The translations under genes were made by a program, and so were the position numbers. The notes beneath the pieces are model-generated. The model ran no database searches and was not told the DNA's origin. It saw only the letters and a program-made list of their open reading frames with translations. From Cinnamomum chago (lineage: Eukaryota; Streptophyta; Magnoliopsida; Laurales; Lauraceae), in the NCBI GenBank assembly GCA_038049695.1, contig CP142451.1, positions 36,903,501 through 36,967,500 on the forward strand: 64,000 nucleotides of DNA, read 5' to 3'. Below are positions 1-9,705 of the stretch, piece by piece. The stretch's first letter is position 1; every line of letters starts with the position of its first letter.

Positions 1-412
1 AAACTTACAAAACCCAAAACATTGCCTCTCAGCTGCCCACCTTCATTGTTAGTTGACGGTTTGGCTCGACCCTTTTTATAACTTCATGTTTTGGTCCTAG
101 TCGACATTTTAAACACTCTGGATAAACAAGTTAGATTTGCAGTGAGTGGTCAAGTCGACCTGAATGCTGCGTTGTGTGCAAATATGATAATGTTCACCTA
201 TAGACCTTCTGATGACTATGCAACGGTCCCATATGGACTATAATCAACGGTCTGGATGGCCTTGCAATGGGCCAAGCACTTAAGCACTGGTTTGGCAAAT
301 AAAAACCCACCCATCATGTGATTTTATTTCATGGAGCTATTCTCAAAAGAAGAAAGAGTGTAAAGCAAAAACAAGGGTAGGAGAAACATCATAATAACAT
401 GGTCATATTCAT
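1..412. other. 3' flank of the At4g14100-like gene, no gene seen
   Basis: AT-rich sequence downstream of the minus-strand gene that ends at 413. It should hold that gene's 3' UTR and polyadenylation region. I see no open frame with a recognisable product, no RNA gene and no clear transposon end here. Confidence 0.5.
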
Positions 413-1394
413 TCAGAGACCCTTTAGACCTCTAAGAACTCTCTTGTGCCCCATACCCTCTACAGTAGCATTAGGAACCAGAAAGGACTCAGGCTTTGGG
501 GTCTTCTCCTCCTTTTTCTTTTCAAAACAGTAATAAGGTGCTTGCCATTTTGCATTCTCCAGCACTGCACCCACTTCAAATGTAATCACATGTGCAGACA
601 TTCCTACAAACATCAAGAAGTCAACATCAGACATCTAAGATTTTCAGATTTGAGAGAGAAGAAATTACAAGAAAAGAAAATGAAAATGGGTTAAATTGAT
701 TGTAGGCCAAAAAGGCGCATAATTAGTTGTACTCGCGTTCAATTTGACACTAATTTAACCATTTTTTATCAAAAAATTCAAGCCTAAGCACAGCTATCTG
801 CCCGGAGCCAAACCTGGCCCAAGGCAGATTAGGAATTGAAGCAAAGTTGTCAGTGGACTCCTAATTACATTATTACCCAAACGACCAGACCCAAAAATTT
901 TAGTGAAGGGAAGATTTCATTTTCATTTGTCTGTCACCTGTATAGAAGAGCCAATGCACAGGCCTCTTGGTGACAACATCCTCATAGTACCATATGAAAT
1001 CTACCTTCTCCCACACATTGCAGAGGAACCCATCGACGTGCTCCTGGCCGAGGTAGTTTGCACCGTCTAGCCAGTCGGGCCGGAGAATCCCAACCTCGAA
1101 ATGCATTATCTTGCATTCCCTTGTGGAGTCCAAGGTGTAGTAGAAGGAGGTGCCATTGTCCCATTCAAGGTCATAGAGGAGATTCCCAAGTTGTTTCTGT
1201 ATGATGTTGAAATTCCGGCCATTGGGCCAGTCATACCACAGATCATTAGCCTGGAGTTTGCCGCTGGAGTTCATGAAGAGGAGGGAGTGGAACTGGTGGG
1301 GCCATGGAGTTGGTGTGGGGTCCACTGAGTTGGATGGTAGAAAGAAAGAGGAGGAGGATAGGAAGAGAAGGAGAAGGGATATGGTTGCCGCCAT
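413..1394 (-). CDS. At4g14100-like secreted protein, two exons (938..1394 and 413..603)
   Basis: I recognise this as the plant family of Arabidopsis At4g14100, often labelled 'transferase, transferring glycosyl groups'; its biochemical role is not established. Exon 1 (1394 down to 938) starts with ATG and encodes a hydrophobic signal peptide (residues 1 to about 23), then [11 protein letters not shown] (30-40), [15 protein letters not shown] (51-65), [12 protein letters not shown] and [19 protein letters not shown] donor GT follows ...FYTG at 937/936, and the acceptor AG is at 605/604. Exon 2 (603 down to 413) continues in phase with [14 protein letters not shown] and KWQAPYYCF and ends at TGA 413-415. 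The total is 648 nt, giving 215 residues. Two N-glycosylation sequons (N42, N80) suit an exported protein. The intron is 334 bp. There are no breaks, so it looks functional. I infer secretion from the signal peptide; the enzymatic role is unproven. Confidence 0.9.
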
Positions 1395-1665
1395 TGGTTT
1401 GGTTGGTGTACCTCTGTTATGTTAGGATAAAATATGAGCGGCACTAAAAGAGATGTTGAGGACAAAACCTTCTTCGTAGATTGGTCCCAATACCCACCTT
1501 AAATTGCAAAAATATCCATGATTACCTTTCCTCATAATGTTTTCCTTTTGGAGATTTAATGGAAAAAGCCCTCATAAATATCCTATTATTTAATTTGGCT
1601 CCAATAGAATATCCCAGACAGAATGGGCCCTTAATTGACGGTTTTTTTTTCTTGTCTTCTAGTGC
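1395..1665. other. upstream region of the At4g14100-like gene
   Basis: The 5' side of the minus-strand gene, so it should contain its promoter and 5' UTR. I could not pick a convincing TATA box or transcription start by eye, and I see no coding sequence. Confidence 0.4.
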
Positions 1666-1688
1666 TATAGTTGATATCGACTATCATC
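1666..1688. repeat. Single outlying copy of the GTCGATATCGAC-type palindrome
   Basis: The stretch TATAGTTGATATCGACTATCAT is matched almost exactly by a member of the palindrome cluster near 6004-6024, over 4 kb away. No other copy is seen between 1688 and 5728. This is the basis for placing the left side of the MULE here. Confidence 0.6.
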
Positions 1689-1971
1689 TGTAACTACACT
1701 TAAAACTCATTTTCGCATCTGCTTTTCCCGTTTACATCTTTCGCCTCGTCCGGTGTGAGTAACCCTTCTTTGGCAAGGAAAATCCACTACAACTCTTCAA
1801 GCACTCTATTAATGGTGGTGGTTGCACTCCTTTAAAAGGCAGGTACACACATGAATCTTTATTATAATTAGCTTGATAGTTTTCCCAAAACTTGGCAATC
1901 ACCCAACTTGTTGATTACTGTTCTTCCTTTTACATCTTACCAGCCTTAGAGAAGTAATCAACGACCTTGAT

Positions 1972-2232
1972 CTGTCCTAGAAAATGACATCCAAGTACAT
2001 ATAGAGTTGTGAACAATTGATATTTGCTCATAAAAAACCACTCTCATCATTTTAATCTTCACATATGTTTTTGGGTTTAGAGTTTTAAATGTGCATTTTT
2101 TTACTGTCCCAGAAAATGGCACCCAAGTGCATCTAGAGTTCTGAAAGGTGGATATCTTCTCCTAAAGTGACACTGACATCTTCAATTTTAGCACAAATTT
2201 TTTTTTTTTTGGGTTTAAGGTTTTAAATGTGG
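1972..2232 (+). repeat. Imperfect tandem duplication, period about 132 bp
   Basis: The block starting CTGTCCTAGAAAATGACATC at 1972 recurs as CTGTCCCAGAAAATGGCACC at 2104. Both run through an AGAGTT segment to a shared GGGTTTA...GTTTTAAATGTG end (near 2092 and 2232). Identity is moderate, so the duplication is old. It lies in the presumed left non-coding part of the MULE and could be subterminal repeat sequence. The rest of 1689-2634 shows nothing else I recognise. Confidence 0.6.
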
Positions 2233-2634
2233 TTGTATTTGACAATACAGACATCACTCATCTTCTTCTATTTAGCCTAAACTAAAACAGAACATTCATG
2301 CCCCATGTTAATTGTTTTTTGACTATTTCATTTTACAAGATCTAGAAATTTTAACAGCACATGGACCTTGTCCCATGAAATTGGTATAAAATGTGGATAT
2401 GCTCCTACACTGTCGTATTTAGTTTTCATATTCGTATTTTGCTCTATAGTTCAAAATGTATATAGTCTGTGTATGACATTGTTTAACAATACAATTAGTA
2501 CAACCTTTGGAATATCACAATGCATCTACTTTAAACATACACTTGCCCTTTCACCATGGGCATTGTTTATGTATACATATTTACCTTCTGTTTCTACCAC
2601 TATATAAACTAAATAATTTTTATTTATAAACAAT

Positions 2635-5462
2635 ATGTCAGATTGCAATATCCTAATCATATTCCACTACGATGGAAACTTTGAGTTTGATATGATGCGG
2701 CCCGTCTATAATGGAGGAAAGCAGAATATGAGGTATTTATCAACTGACATAACCTATGGGTCATTGGTTGCCGAAGCAATTGAAGCATCTAATTGAGATT
2801 CATCGATTGGAAGTTTAAGCATACAATACCTTCATCACAATGGACATGCATTTTCACTAGCCAGCATTGAAGATGATAATGATGTAAACAGAATGATGAA
2901 AGCATCGGGTCGGGATACAAAAGGGATATACTTATATGTTTCTAATAGATTGAACAATGGACAATGCAGAGGAGGAGAACAGTCAAGGTATGTTAACTTG
3001 TTGTATTCTAAATTAAATATTTGTTATATATTAATCACAATTCCTCACACAGATTTTGCTATATTGTTGATGCACTGTAGGTTTCAAAGGAATGACAAGC
3101 ATTGATCTTATCTTGGGAAATCGAGGGGTGTATTGTTAAATTGCAAGGGAAAAGAAGTGAACGACGGGACAGCCGTTCCAGAGCTTCCTACCGTCGATTT
3201 CCAAGAAGATAATGACATGCATTTTTCAACTGTTCAGGACATTACATGTCCATTGCATACCTTATGTCAAGAAATTGATGTTGATAATATAGAGGATGGG
3301 GCAGAGTATGATGATGAGAATGATTTTGATGAAATTAATTTCACCGAACAAAATCCAGTGGTTGGGATAGGTGCGGACAGAAGGAACGTTGCCGGAGCTA
3401 ATCCAGTCAACAATGCATGTGTTGATAATATAGATGAAGGGGTAGAGTATGATGATGAGAATCATTTTGTTGGAAAAAATTTCACCGGAAAAGTACCAAT
3501 GGTTGTGATGGACGCAGATAGTAGGAACATTGCCGACCCTAATCTAGTCAACAATGCATTTGTTATAACATAGAGGATATGACAGAGTATGGTGATGGGA
3601 AACATTTTGTTGAAAATAATTTCATTAGACAAATCCTAGTGGTTGTGATGGGCGTAGACAGAAGCAACGTTGTCGGGGCTAATCCAGCAGAAAATGCACG
3701 TCCTTCAAGTGAACATTCAGGTGTTAATTTCATCGACGGCATGGTACCTGAAGAATTGAATGCAGACGTTGGAAACAATTCAGCACGAGAAATGTGGATT
3801 AGCCGTGAATTCCCTGATCGTGACACGTTCCGGAAGACTCTGGCCAAGTTTGCAATTTATGGAAACTTTACTCTTAAGCACTTGAAGACCAACATGTACA
3901 AAGTGATAGCATGCTGTAAAGATCAGAATTGCCTTTGGCGCATTCATGCCTCCATCGTGGAATCAGGACCACAATTCAAAGTGCGTACGTATAATCCAGT
4001 CCATAAATGCTCGAAGCCAATGATGGGGATGACACATAAATAGGCGTCAGCATTGCTAATTGCGGAGTTTATCAAAGATAGAGTTCGACAAAATGTGAAT
4101 CTGAAACCAAAAGAGATCATGAATGATTACCAAATGGAATTTGGGACAACTATTACCTATAGGAAGGCACATGTAGCAAATGAGATAGCCCTGCGTGCAG
4201 ATGCTGCCTAGTTACTGTATTGAACTGCAGATGACCAATCCAGGCACAGTAACAAACATAGACACCACATCTGAAGACCGTTTTAGAAGATTTTTTTGGG
4301 CATTCGGATTTTGTCTAAGGTCTTTGATTAATATTTGTAGACCAATGATTGTTGTAGATCGGACACATCTCCGAGGGAAGTATCCCGATGTTTTGCTCAT
4401 TGTCGTTACACACGATACCAATCATAAGCTCCTCCCAATCGCTTTTGCCTTTGCGGAATCCTAGCGACATGATAGTTCAGAGTGGTTCCTTACAAATCTG
4501 CATATAACGCTGGGTGAGCCTAACAATTTGACTATTGTGTCTGACCGCCAAAAAGATCTTATTCCAGCGCTCTTGAACACCATACCCTCCGCAAAGCATT
4601 GTTATTGTTGCCGTCACATCGCTGAGAATATCAGGGTGATTTTCAGTGATGCGGCAATTGTTATGAAAATTTGGCGTGCCGCCAAAGCGAACAGACCGTT
4701 TGTGTATGATGCATATATGACTGATATACGGGCAGAGTCAGCCAAGAAGCATTCCCTTACATTGATTCAATTGGAAGGCAACGTTGGGCTAATGCATATG
4801 TAGATGGATGGCATTATGACATGCTCACTAGCAACGCAACAGAATGCACAAATGACCTCTTAAAGGACATGAGAGTTCTTCCTATTACAAAACAGGTCGA
4901 GGAAATATGGGCCAAACTAATGGAATTTTACCAGAAGCGCCATCTTGAATCGCAAGCAGTTACAAGTCATCTAACGACGTATGCGGAGAAAGTGTTGGAA
5001 AAAGAAACGGAAGAAGTCAGGCGACTGCATGTTCGTGTGGCCGGCCTAGTTGAGTTTTAGGTACAATCAGCGAAGTACATGGATGTCGTTGATCTTGAAT
5101 GCAAGACTTGCACATGTCGAAAATGGGATATCTTGGGGATCCTGTGTGCTCATGCATTGGCTTTAATGAGAGTTAGAAACTATGATCCATATGAATTCTG
5201 CGAACATTGGTACCTCTCAAACGTATATCGCACGAAGTATAGTGAAGTCTTGCATGCTACCCGTGACAGTAAACAATGGAAGCACACATCTAATGAACGA
5301 GTTCTCCCACCATAAACCACTAAACAGCCAAGGCGGCCAAAGAAGAATAGGATTCAGACCGAAGATCGAGGCCGCCAACGAAGGGTAGTCACTTGTGGTA
5401 ACTGTAAGGAGAGGGGGCATAACTGGCAAAGTTGCCGCCGCAATGCACCGGAGCAAACTTGA
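2635..5462 (+). pseudogene. MuDR-type (mudrA-like) MULE transposase pseudogene
   Basis: Domains appear in family order across several frames. The MuDR N-terminal region starts at ATG 2635 (MSDCNILIIFHYDG...). A likely intron lies at about 2989-3080, followed by an acidic repeat region. The Mutator DNA-binding domain is near 3793-3990 (EFPDRDTFRKTLAKFAIYGNF, then C...C...HKC). The helical segment LKPKEIMNDYQMEFG follows, then the MULE DDE domain with VVDRTHLRGKYPDVLL (first D), TIVSDRQKDLIPAL (second D) and TSNATECTNDLL (candidate E). The SWIM zinc finger CTCRKWDILGILCAH and a CCHC knuckle CGNCKERGHNWQSC end the frame at TGA 5460-5462. In-frame stops (for example 2794, 4041 and 4209) and several frame changes make it non-functional. 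The usual G after the first catalytic D (DGTHL) is R here. Confidence 0.88.
3280..3702 (+). repeat. Three 141-bp (47-codon) acidic repeats inside the transposase gene
   Basis: Copies start at 3280, 3421 and 3562, spaced exactly 141 bp. Each has the pattern VDNI-D-G-EYDDEN-F, then a F(T/I) segment, a VV.(G/D)..D.RN(V/I) segment and an ANPV-NA end. The exact multiple of three shows the repeat was made while the frame was still coding. The region lies between the MuDR N-terminal part and the DNA-binding domain, a usually variable acidic linker. Confidence 0.85.
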
Positions 5463-5728
5463 TATATTGCTGAAGCATTTTTTGGAAGGAATTTTGGTTG
5501 TTGGTGTTAATATTTTTGGGAAGGCGGATGCAAATAGTAATATGAAAAACTTTTCAGTGGATTGTTAATATTTGGTGTGAATGTGCTGGAAGATGCAGCC
5601 TACTGGACAGTTTACAGTCTACTGATCAACATTTTGTAAAAGTGAGTGGTGAATATTTGGTGTGAATGTGCTAGAAGATGCAGCCGTCTTGACATTGACC
5701 ACAACTTACTTATTTAAGTTTCAACTTA
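5463..5728. other. 3' flank of the MULE transposase gene
   Basis: Non-coding. A short phrase is duplicated here: TTGGTGTGAATGTGCTGGAAGATGCAGCC near 5572 recurs near 5656 as a close copy ending GATGCAGCC. Nothing else is recognised. Confidence 0.45.
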
Positions 5729-6133
5729 ATAGTCGATATCGACAGTAAAATTTCTAGTAAAATAATCGATATTGACTATGACTGTGTTTTTAAAGTTTCA
5801 GTTAAATTGTCAATATCGACTATGTTTATAGTCGATATCGACTATGTCTGTTTTTTTAAGTTCCAGTTAAATATCCGATATTGACTTAAAAAATAGTCGA
5901 TATCGACTATGACTATGTTTTTTGAGTTCCAGTTAAATAGTCGCTATCGACTATGACTGTCTTTCAGGAATTCCAGTTAAACAGTCGATATCGACTACTT
6001 TTATAGTTGATATCGACTATCATTGTGTCTGTCTATAACCAGTTAAATAGTTGATATCGACTATTTCTGTAGTCGATATCGACTATGCCTGTCTTTTTTT
6101 ATGTTCAATTAAATGGTTGATATCGACTATTGA
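5729..6133. repeat. Cluster of about twelve TAGTCGATATCGACTA palindromes
   Basis: Roughly twelve perfect or near-perfect copies of a 16-bp palindrome lie within about 400 bp. They are separated by a recurring spacer of the kind ACTGTGTTTTTTAAGTTCCAGTTAAA, giving an irregular period near 60-65 bp, often with two palindromes per period. The cluster sits between the 3' ends of the convergent transposase and PMD-Ulp1 genes. Palindromes in regular array suggest a binding site for a dimeric protein, possibly one encoded by the element. That is inference. Confidence 0.88.
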
Positions 6134-6547
6134 TCATTGTAATACCACATAACCATCTTCCTGAGGGTTACATTCAGTCTGAATACATTCACATTCCATT
6201 CTCTGGCATACATTACATTCACATTCCATGCTATACATTCTAATAACAAAACATACATTGAGATACAATAACAAACCATTCATCAATGTGAATGTGTTCC
6301 CACTTCATAAATCAACAACTTTCAAAAACCATACAATTTCTTCAATTCCAGTGCCCACAAGTTCCACAATTTCATATACATGAAGTTAAAAAAATCAATT
6401 GAATCACGTCATTTGGCGTCTCCATCTACTGCCCAAAACTTTAACAACTCAGGATGATCAAACCGGTAGGTTCAACAACTCAGGAAGATTCAGCCTATTA
6501 GCATTAACCTGCCAACTTCTCTTGAATAACTCAATGACAATTCTGCT
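6134..6547. other. Presumed 3' region of the PMD-Ulp1 gene, short ACATTCACATTCCAT repeats
   Basis: Non-coding sequence after the minus-strand pseudogene. The phrase TTCACATTCCAT occurs twice between about 6187 and 6232, with further CATACATT copies. A second small duplication, TCAACAACTCAGGA / TTAACAACTCAGGA, lies near 6440-6490. No other feature is seen. Confidence 0.45.
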
Positions 6548-7220
6548 TCAGAAGTAAGGGATGTCGGACTGTGTAAATGTGATCGGACGGCGGTGAACAC
6601 AATGCTCCGCGAATGCAACAGCGAAGACTCCACAGTTATTACCATTGTCTTGATGAGGAATGTCTTCCTTGATCAGTATAGGCCATAAAAATGGATTAGT
6701 CCACCAAAAATGCATATACATAGCGTTTAACCACCCGATCTGCAACAATGTCAAAATGGGGGGCCAAATGTTATCTGGGGTGATGTCTCAAGTCACTTAG
6801 GCAGGGTCATAAGGCTTGAAGTTGTCTTCAAGTCACTTAAATTTTATCATTATGCCAACATAGTCTTGCTTCTTCTGGGGCGTGATCCCAAGCAACTCCT
6901 GGAACACTGGCTCTACAAACCTGCCAGGGAAAGTCCGACCAGTTATGACCGGGCCATCGACTGGCAAGCCATAGATATAAGTAACGTCTTCAAGTGTTAT
7001 AGTTGCTTCCCCCATTGGCAGATGGAATGTATTTGTTTCTGGACGCCACCTCAATCAACGCTGTTATCAACGCATGGTCTATGAACATACGATTTATCTC
7101 CGACAAGTGGTGTAGTCCCATCCGCCGTACGTATTGCTTCTGAGTGTCTGTAAGCACCCATATATCCTTGTCGGGGTTTGTTTGGATACATCTCATGCGA
7201 CCAAGTTCTTGTAAGAACAA
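6548..7220 (-). pseudogene. Plant mobile domain (PMD) plus Ulp1-type C48 protease, decayed, MULE-borne
   Basis: Reading on the minus strand, the upstream part encodes RRMGLHHLSEI...FIDHALITALIE, then in another frame RWRPETNTFHLPMGEATITLEDVTYIYGLPVDGPVITGRTF. This is the core of the plant mobile domain (family of MAIN and MAIL proteins). Further on, DIPHQDNGNNCGVFAVAFAEH matches the C-terminal active-site region of Ulp1/SENP (C48) cysteine proteases, with the catalytic Cys and the preceding Gln visible; the frame stops at 6548. The catalytic His/Asp region expected upstream was not found. At least one frame change separates the two halves of the PMD. PMD and Ulp1 modules are known passengers of plant MULEs, and the position facing the transposase fits. 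Confidence 0.8.
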
Positions 7221-7953
7221 TAATCATTTAGGTGACTCCAAGGACAATACAAGCCAACTAAGAGATTGAAATTATAGTTAGATAATTGATATCTATTTAC
7301 GTTATACCTCTCCTTGACGAATGCCTTCTGAAATATGATTTGTTTGTGAGAATAGGAGTCCTCTCTCAGCATCATTGGTGTTTTCTTCATGAACCTGTAA
7401 AGAAGAAAGTGGAATGTGGTTGTGTTTATACAGGAGCATGCAGTTCTAAATCTTGATAGAACTACAATTGATGCCAAGGTCTGTTATGAGTCCTTATCAC
7501 TTATGGTTTATGATTGCCTCACGTTAGACTTGGGGAGCTAATGTACAGAGGGACCCATGATTTTATATCATTGAATAAGAAATCTGATATAAGATGAATG
7601 ACTAAAGATTGAACATTGATTTACTCAGGCTAAGCATGACAAACAACTCCTTTATAGTTCAAGGCTTCAAGCACTGTCCACCATTCCCCCAAGGAGTGGT
7701 GTATGATGTGGATCCACAAATCTTGCAAGTATCAGTCAACATAGAGCACAAAACGCCCACAACGACCACAAAGGAGGAAAGTAAAATATTCAATTCTGGA
7801 GTCAACCGATCGATTTAAGTAATGTCGTATTTGGAGGTGAATTGATCAATTTAATTATAATGGCGGGGTTTCATGTCTTAATAGGGATTAGGGGCCTTCC
7901 AAGGCATGTGATTTTGTAATTGTGCTTCTCATATATAATAAATCAATCCAATG
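7221..7953. other. No recognisable gene; right side of the MULE and spacer
   Basis: The sequence probably contains the start of the PMD-Ulp1 gene and the right end of the MULE. I could not identify an inverted repeat to match the left side. The 94-codon minus frame over 7193-7477 has no recognisable domain. Confidence 0.35.
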
Positions 7954-8320
7954 CACTACAAAAAAAAATGTCTTAATGAGTCACTTTTAAAGTGTCTTAA
8001 AAAGTGGTTTGTGTCGCTTTTCTGATTACTATGCAAGCGTCTTATCTGCCGGCGTCACTAAAAGTTCGCAAAAGCGTCTCAAGAAATACATTTGTTGTGT
8101 CAGTTTCTGTTATCAAAGTGACACAAAAAAATGGTTACTTGTGTCACTTTAAAACCAAAAGTGACACTGAAATAACTTAAAAGCGTCACAAGAAAGATAA
8201 CTTTGTTGTCTCCCTTTTCAAAAGCAGTAATCAATATGTTGTTTTCGGACCAAAAGTGACACAAGTAGTCATCAGTTGTGACAGTTTCCATAGAAGCGAG
8301 ATACCATCCATTTTTTTAAA
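7954..8320 (+). mobile_element. CACTA (En/Spm) transposon terminus with subterminal repeats
   Basis: CACTACAAAAAAAAATG at 7954 matches the CACTA superfamily terminus (CACTACAAGAAA type). The next 350 bp hold many copies in both orientations of an AAAGTGACAC / GTGTCACTTT unit and of AAGCGTC(T/A)CA, the usual subterminal transposase-binding repeats. The three bases before it, ATG, would be the target duplication. No matching ...TTGTAGTG end was found before the LTR array, and no CACTA transposase is evident, so this is one end of a non-autonomous, truncated or interrupted copy. Confidence 0.78.
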
Positions 8321-8938
8321 ATAAAAATGCAATATATACATTACTAATAACATGCTCTAGTATAGATACACTTTCAAATCACTAAACCTGCCTTACAGAA
8401 GATGCAAAAAAAATATAGATAGCAACATTCAATAAGAACCATTTCATTAATTGGAAATTAATCACCATTCACATTAAGGAACGTACTTGCTCGTCCACGC
8501 ACTAAATCAAACAAACTATTCAAAACATAGCCAATTTGAATCCATCCATAATCCAAATTATTTACATTAACCTTCGAATTCGTAACCAAAGCGTCACGAC
8601 ATAAACCAAAACGTTCACAAAAGCATCCAAAAAAAGGCAAGCTACATTGTAAACAATTTCCGGAAATCCCTAACTAACCAAAATTAACTTAACCTAATTA
8701 GTAGATCCACTTAGCAAAAGGCATTCCATCTCCGTTTAATTAAGTTCTTCATTCACCTACAAAATAATAACAATTTGACTATGTATCAATAATATAATCA
8801 AGTAAGAAGGAGAGTTTAACCAACAATATCAAGGATTCATGTTAAAGAGAAAACATTTTGTCACTAGAGAAAGAGCAATTGAAACACTAGCAGTTCACAT
8901 GTCATAAGATCATAGTAGCAAGCAAGCTAGGAGCAATC
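8321..8938. other. AT-rich non-coding sequence, probably CACTA interior
   Basis: No frame with a recognisable product. It may be the interior of the CACTA element that starts at 7954; nothing in the sequence fixes where that element stops. Confidence 0.35.
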
Positions 8939-9170
8939 AGTAACATCTCATGCGTGTTAAACAACGTGGCACAAAAAGAACAAGCAAAATTGTCATATGA
9001 TATGAGAGAAAAGAAATGCACTGCCTGCTCCATATGAAAGTGAAAACGAAAAACAACATTCTCAATGGAAAGTGAACTTACCAACAATTAGTTCACGACC
9101 AAAATTTGCACGTCGAACAGCCTCTTGTTCTTGTTGTTCATTAGTCAAAAAGTTGTCTGCTGTTTCATTT
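8939..9170 (-). pseudogene. Partial duplicate of a sorting-nexin exon plus intron edge
   Basis: Over about 232 bp this matches 12058-12290 at high identity, in the same orientation, about 3.1 kb away. The matched part covers the end of the nexin exon (TADNFLTNEQQEQEAVRRANF.RELIV, ending at 9082), its splice donor GTAAG and about 140 bp of the following intron. It lies downstream of the gene's stop codon, so it cannot be an ordinary exon. The match ends abruptly near 9170. Confidence 0.8.
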
Positions 9171-9705
9171 TGCAGGGTTTGTTTTTTAACTGCATCTCAC
9201 AAATATGATCACTTGTTTTTTTTTTTTTTTGTTTCTTTTTATTTTTTAAATGCCAAACCGGATGGGAATTACAACATTTGGTACACTCACTTGGTATGCT
9301 TACCAAGAAAAATGAATGATTACAAATGAACTTGCAAGAGCTTCACAAATGTAAGAAAGATTACAAATAAATAATTGCATGAGAAGTAGTACAAATAAAG
9401 AACTGCATGACTTGCACAAATGTGTGAATGATTACAAATAAAGAATTGCATCTAAAAATAAAGACGTGGATCAGCTCTACAAAAATGCAACCTCCTATGG
9501 GGAATTCTAGTACCTGACATGCTAACCGATATCACGTAGCCTATCAAAAAAACCTTCATATCAAGTCGACGTTTGACGCTTGCGATGAAACCACCACACG
9601 ATGCCATTGCTTGAGACCTGCTGGACCAACCCACTACCATATTCACAGTCATCATGTGCAATGCACAACCCGACTCTTGAATTGCTATTCAATGTAAAAT
9701 ATCCC
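9171..9705. other. 3' UTR and downstream region of the nexin gene
   Basis: Non-coding. A T-rich tract lies near 9214-9245. Between 9312 and 9450 a short unit around GATTACAAATAAA...AATTGCATGA recurs several times. The minus strand immediately below 9706 should hold the 3' UTR of the nexin gene. Confidence 0.45.

Larger units (their letters stand above)
1666..7220 (+). mobile_element. Decayed Mutator-like element (MULE) with mudrA-type transposase and PMD-Ulp1 gene
   Basis: Two convergent pseudogenes belong together: a MuDR-type transposase on the plus strand (2635-5462) and a plant-mobile-domain plus Ulp1-type protease gene on the minus strand (6548-7220). Capture of Ulp1 (C48) domains and of plant mobile domains by MULEs is known in several plants, and convergent gene pairs are the layout of MuDR itself. 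The intergenic part holds a cluster of a 16-bp palindrome, and one outlying copy of that motif at 1666 suggests the element reaches at least that far left. I could not find terminal inverted repeats or a 9-bp target duplication, so both ends are provisional. Several stops and frame changes in both genes show it is old and inactive. Confidence 0.65.
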
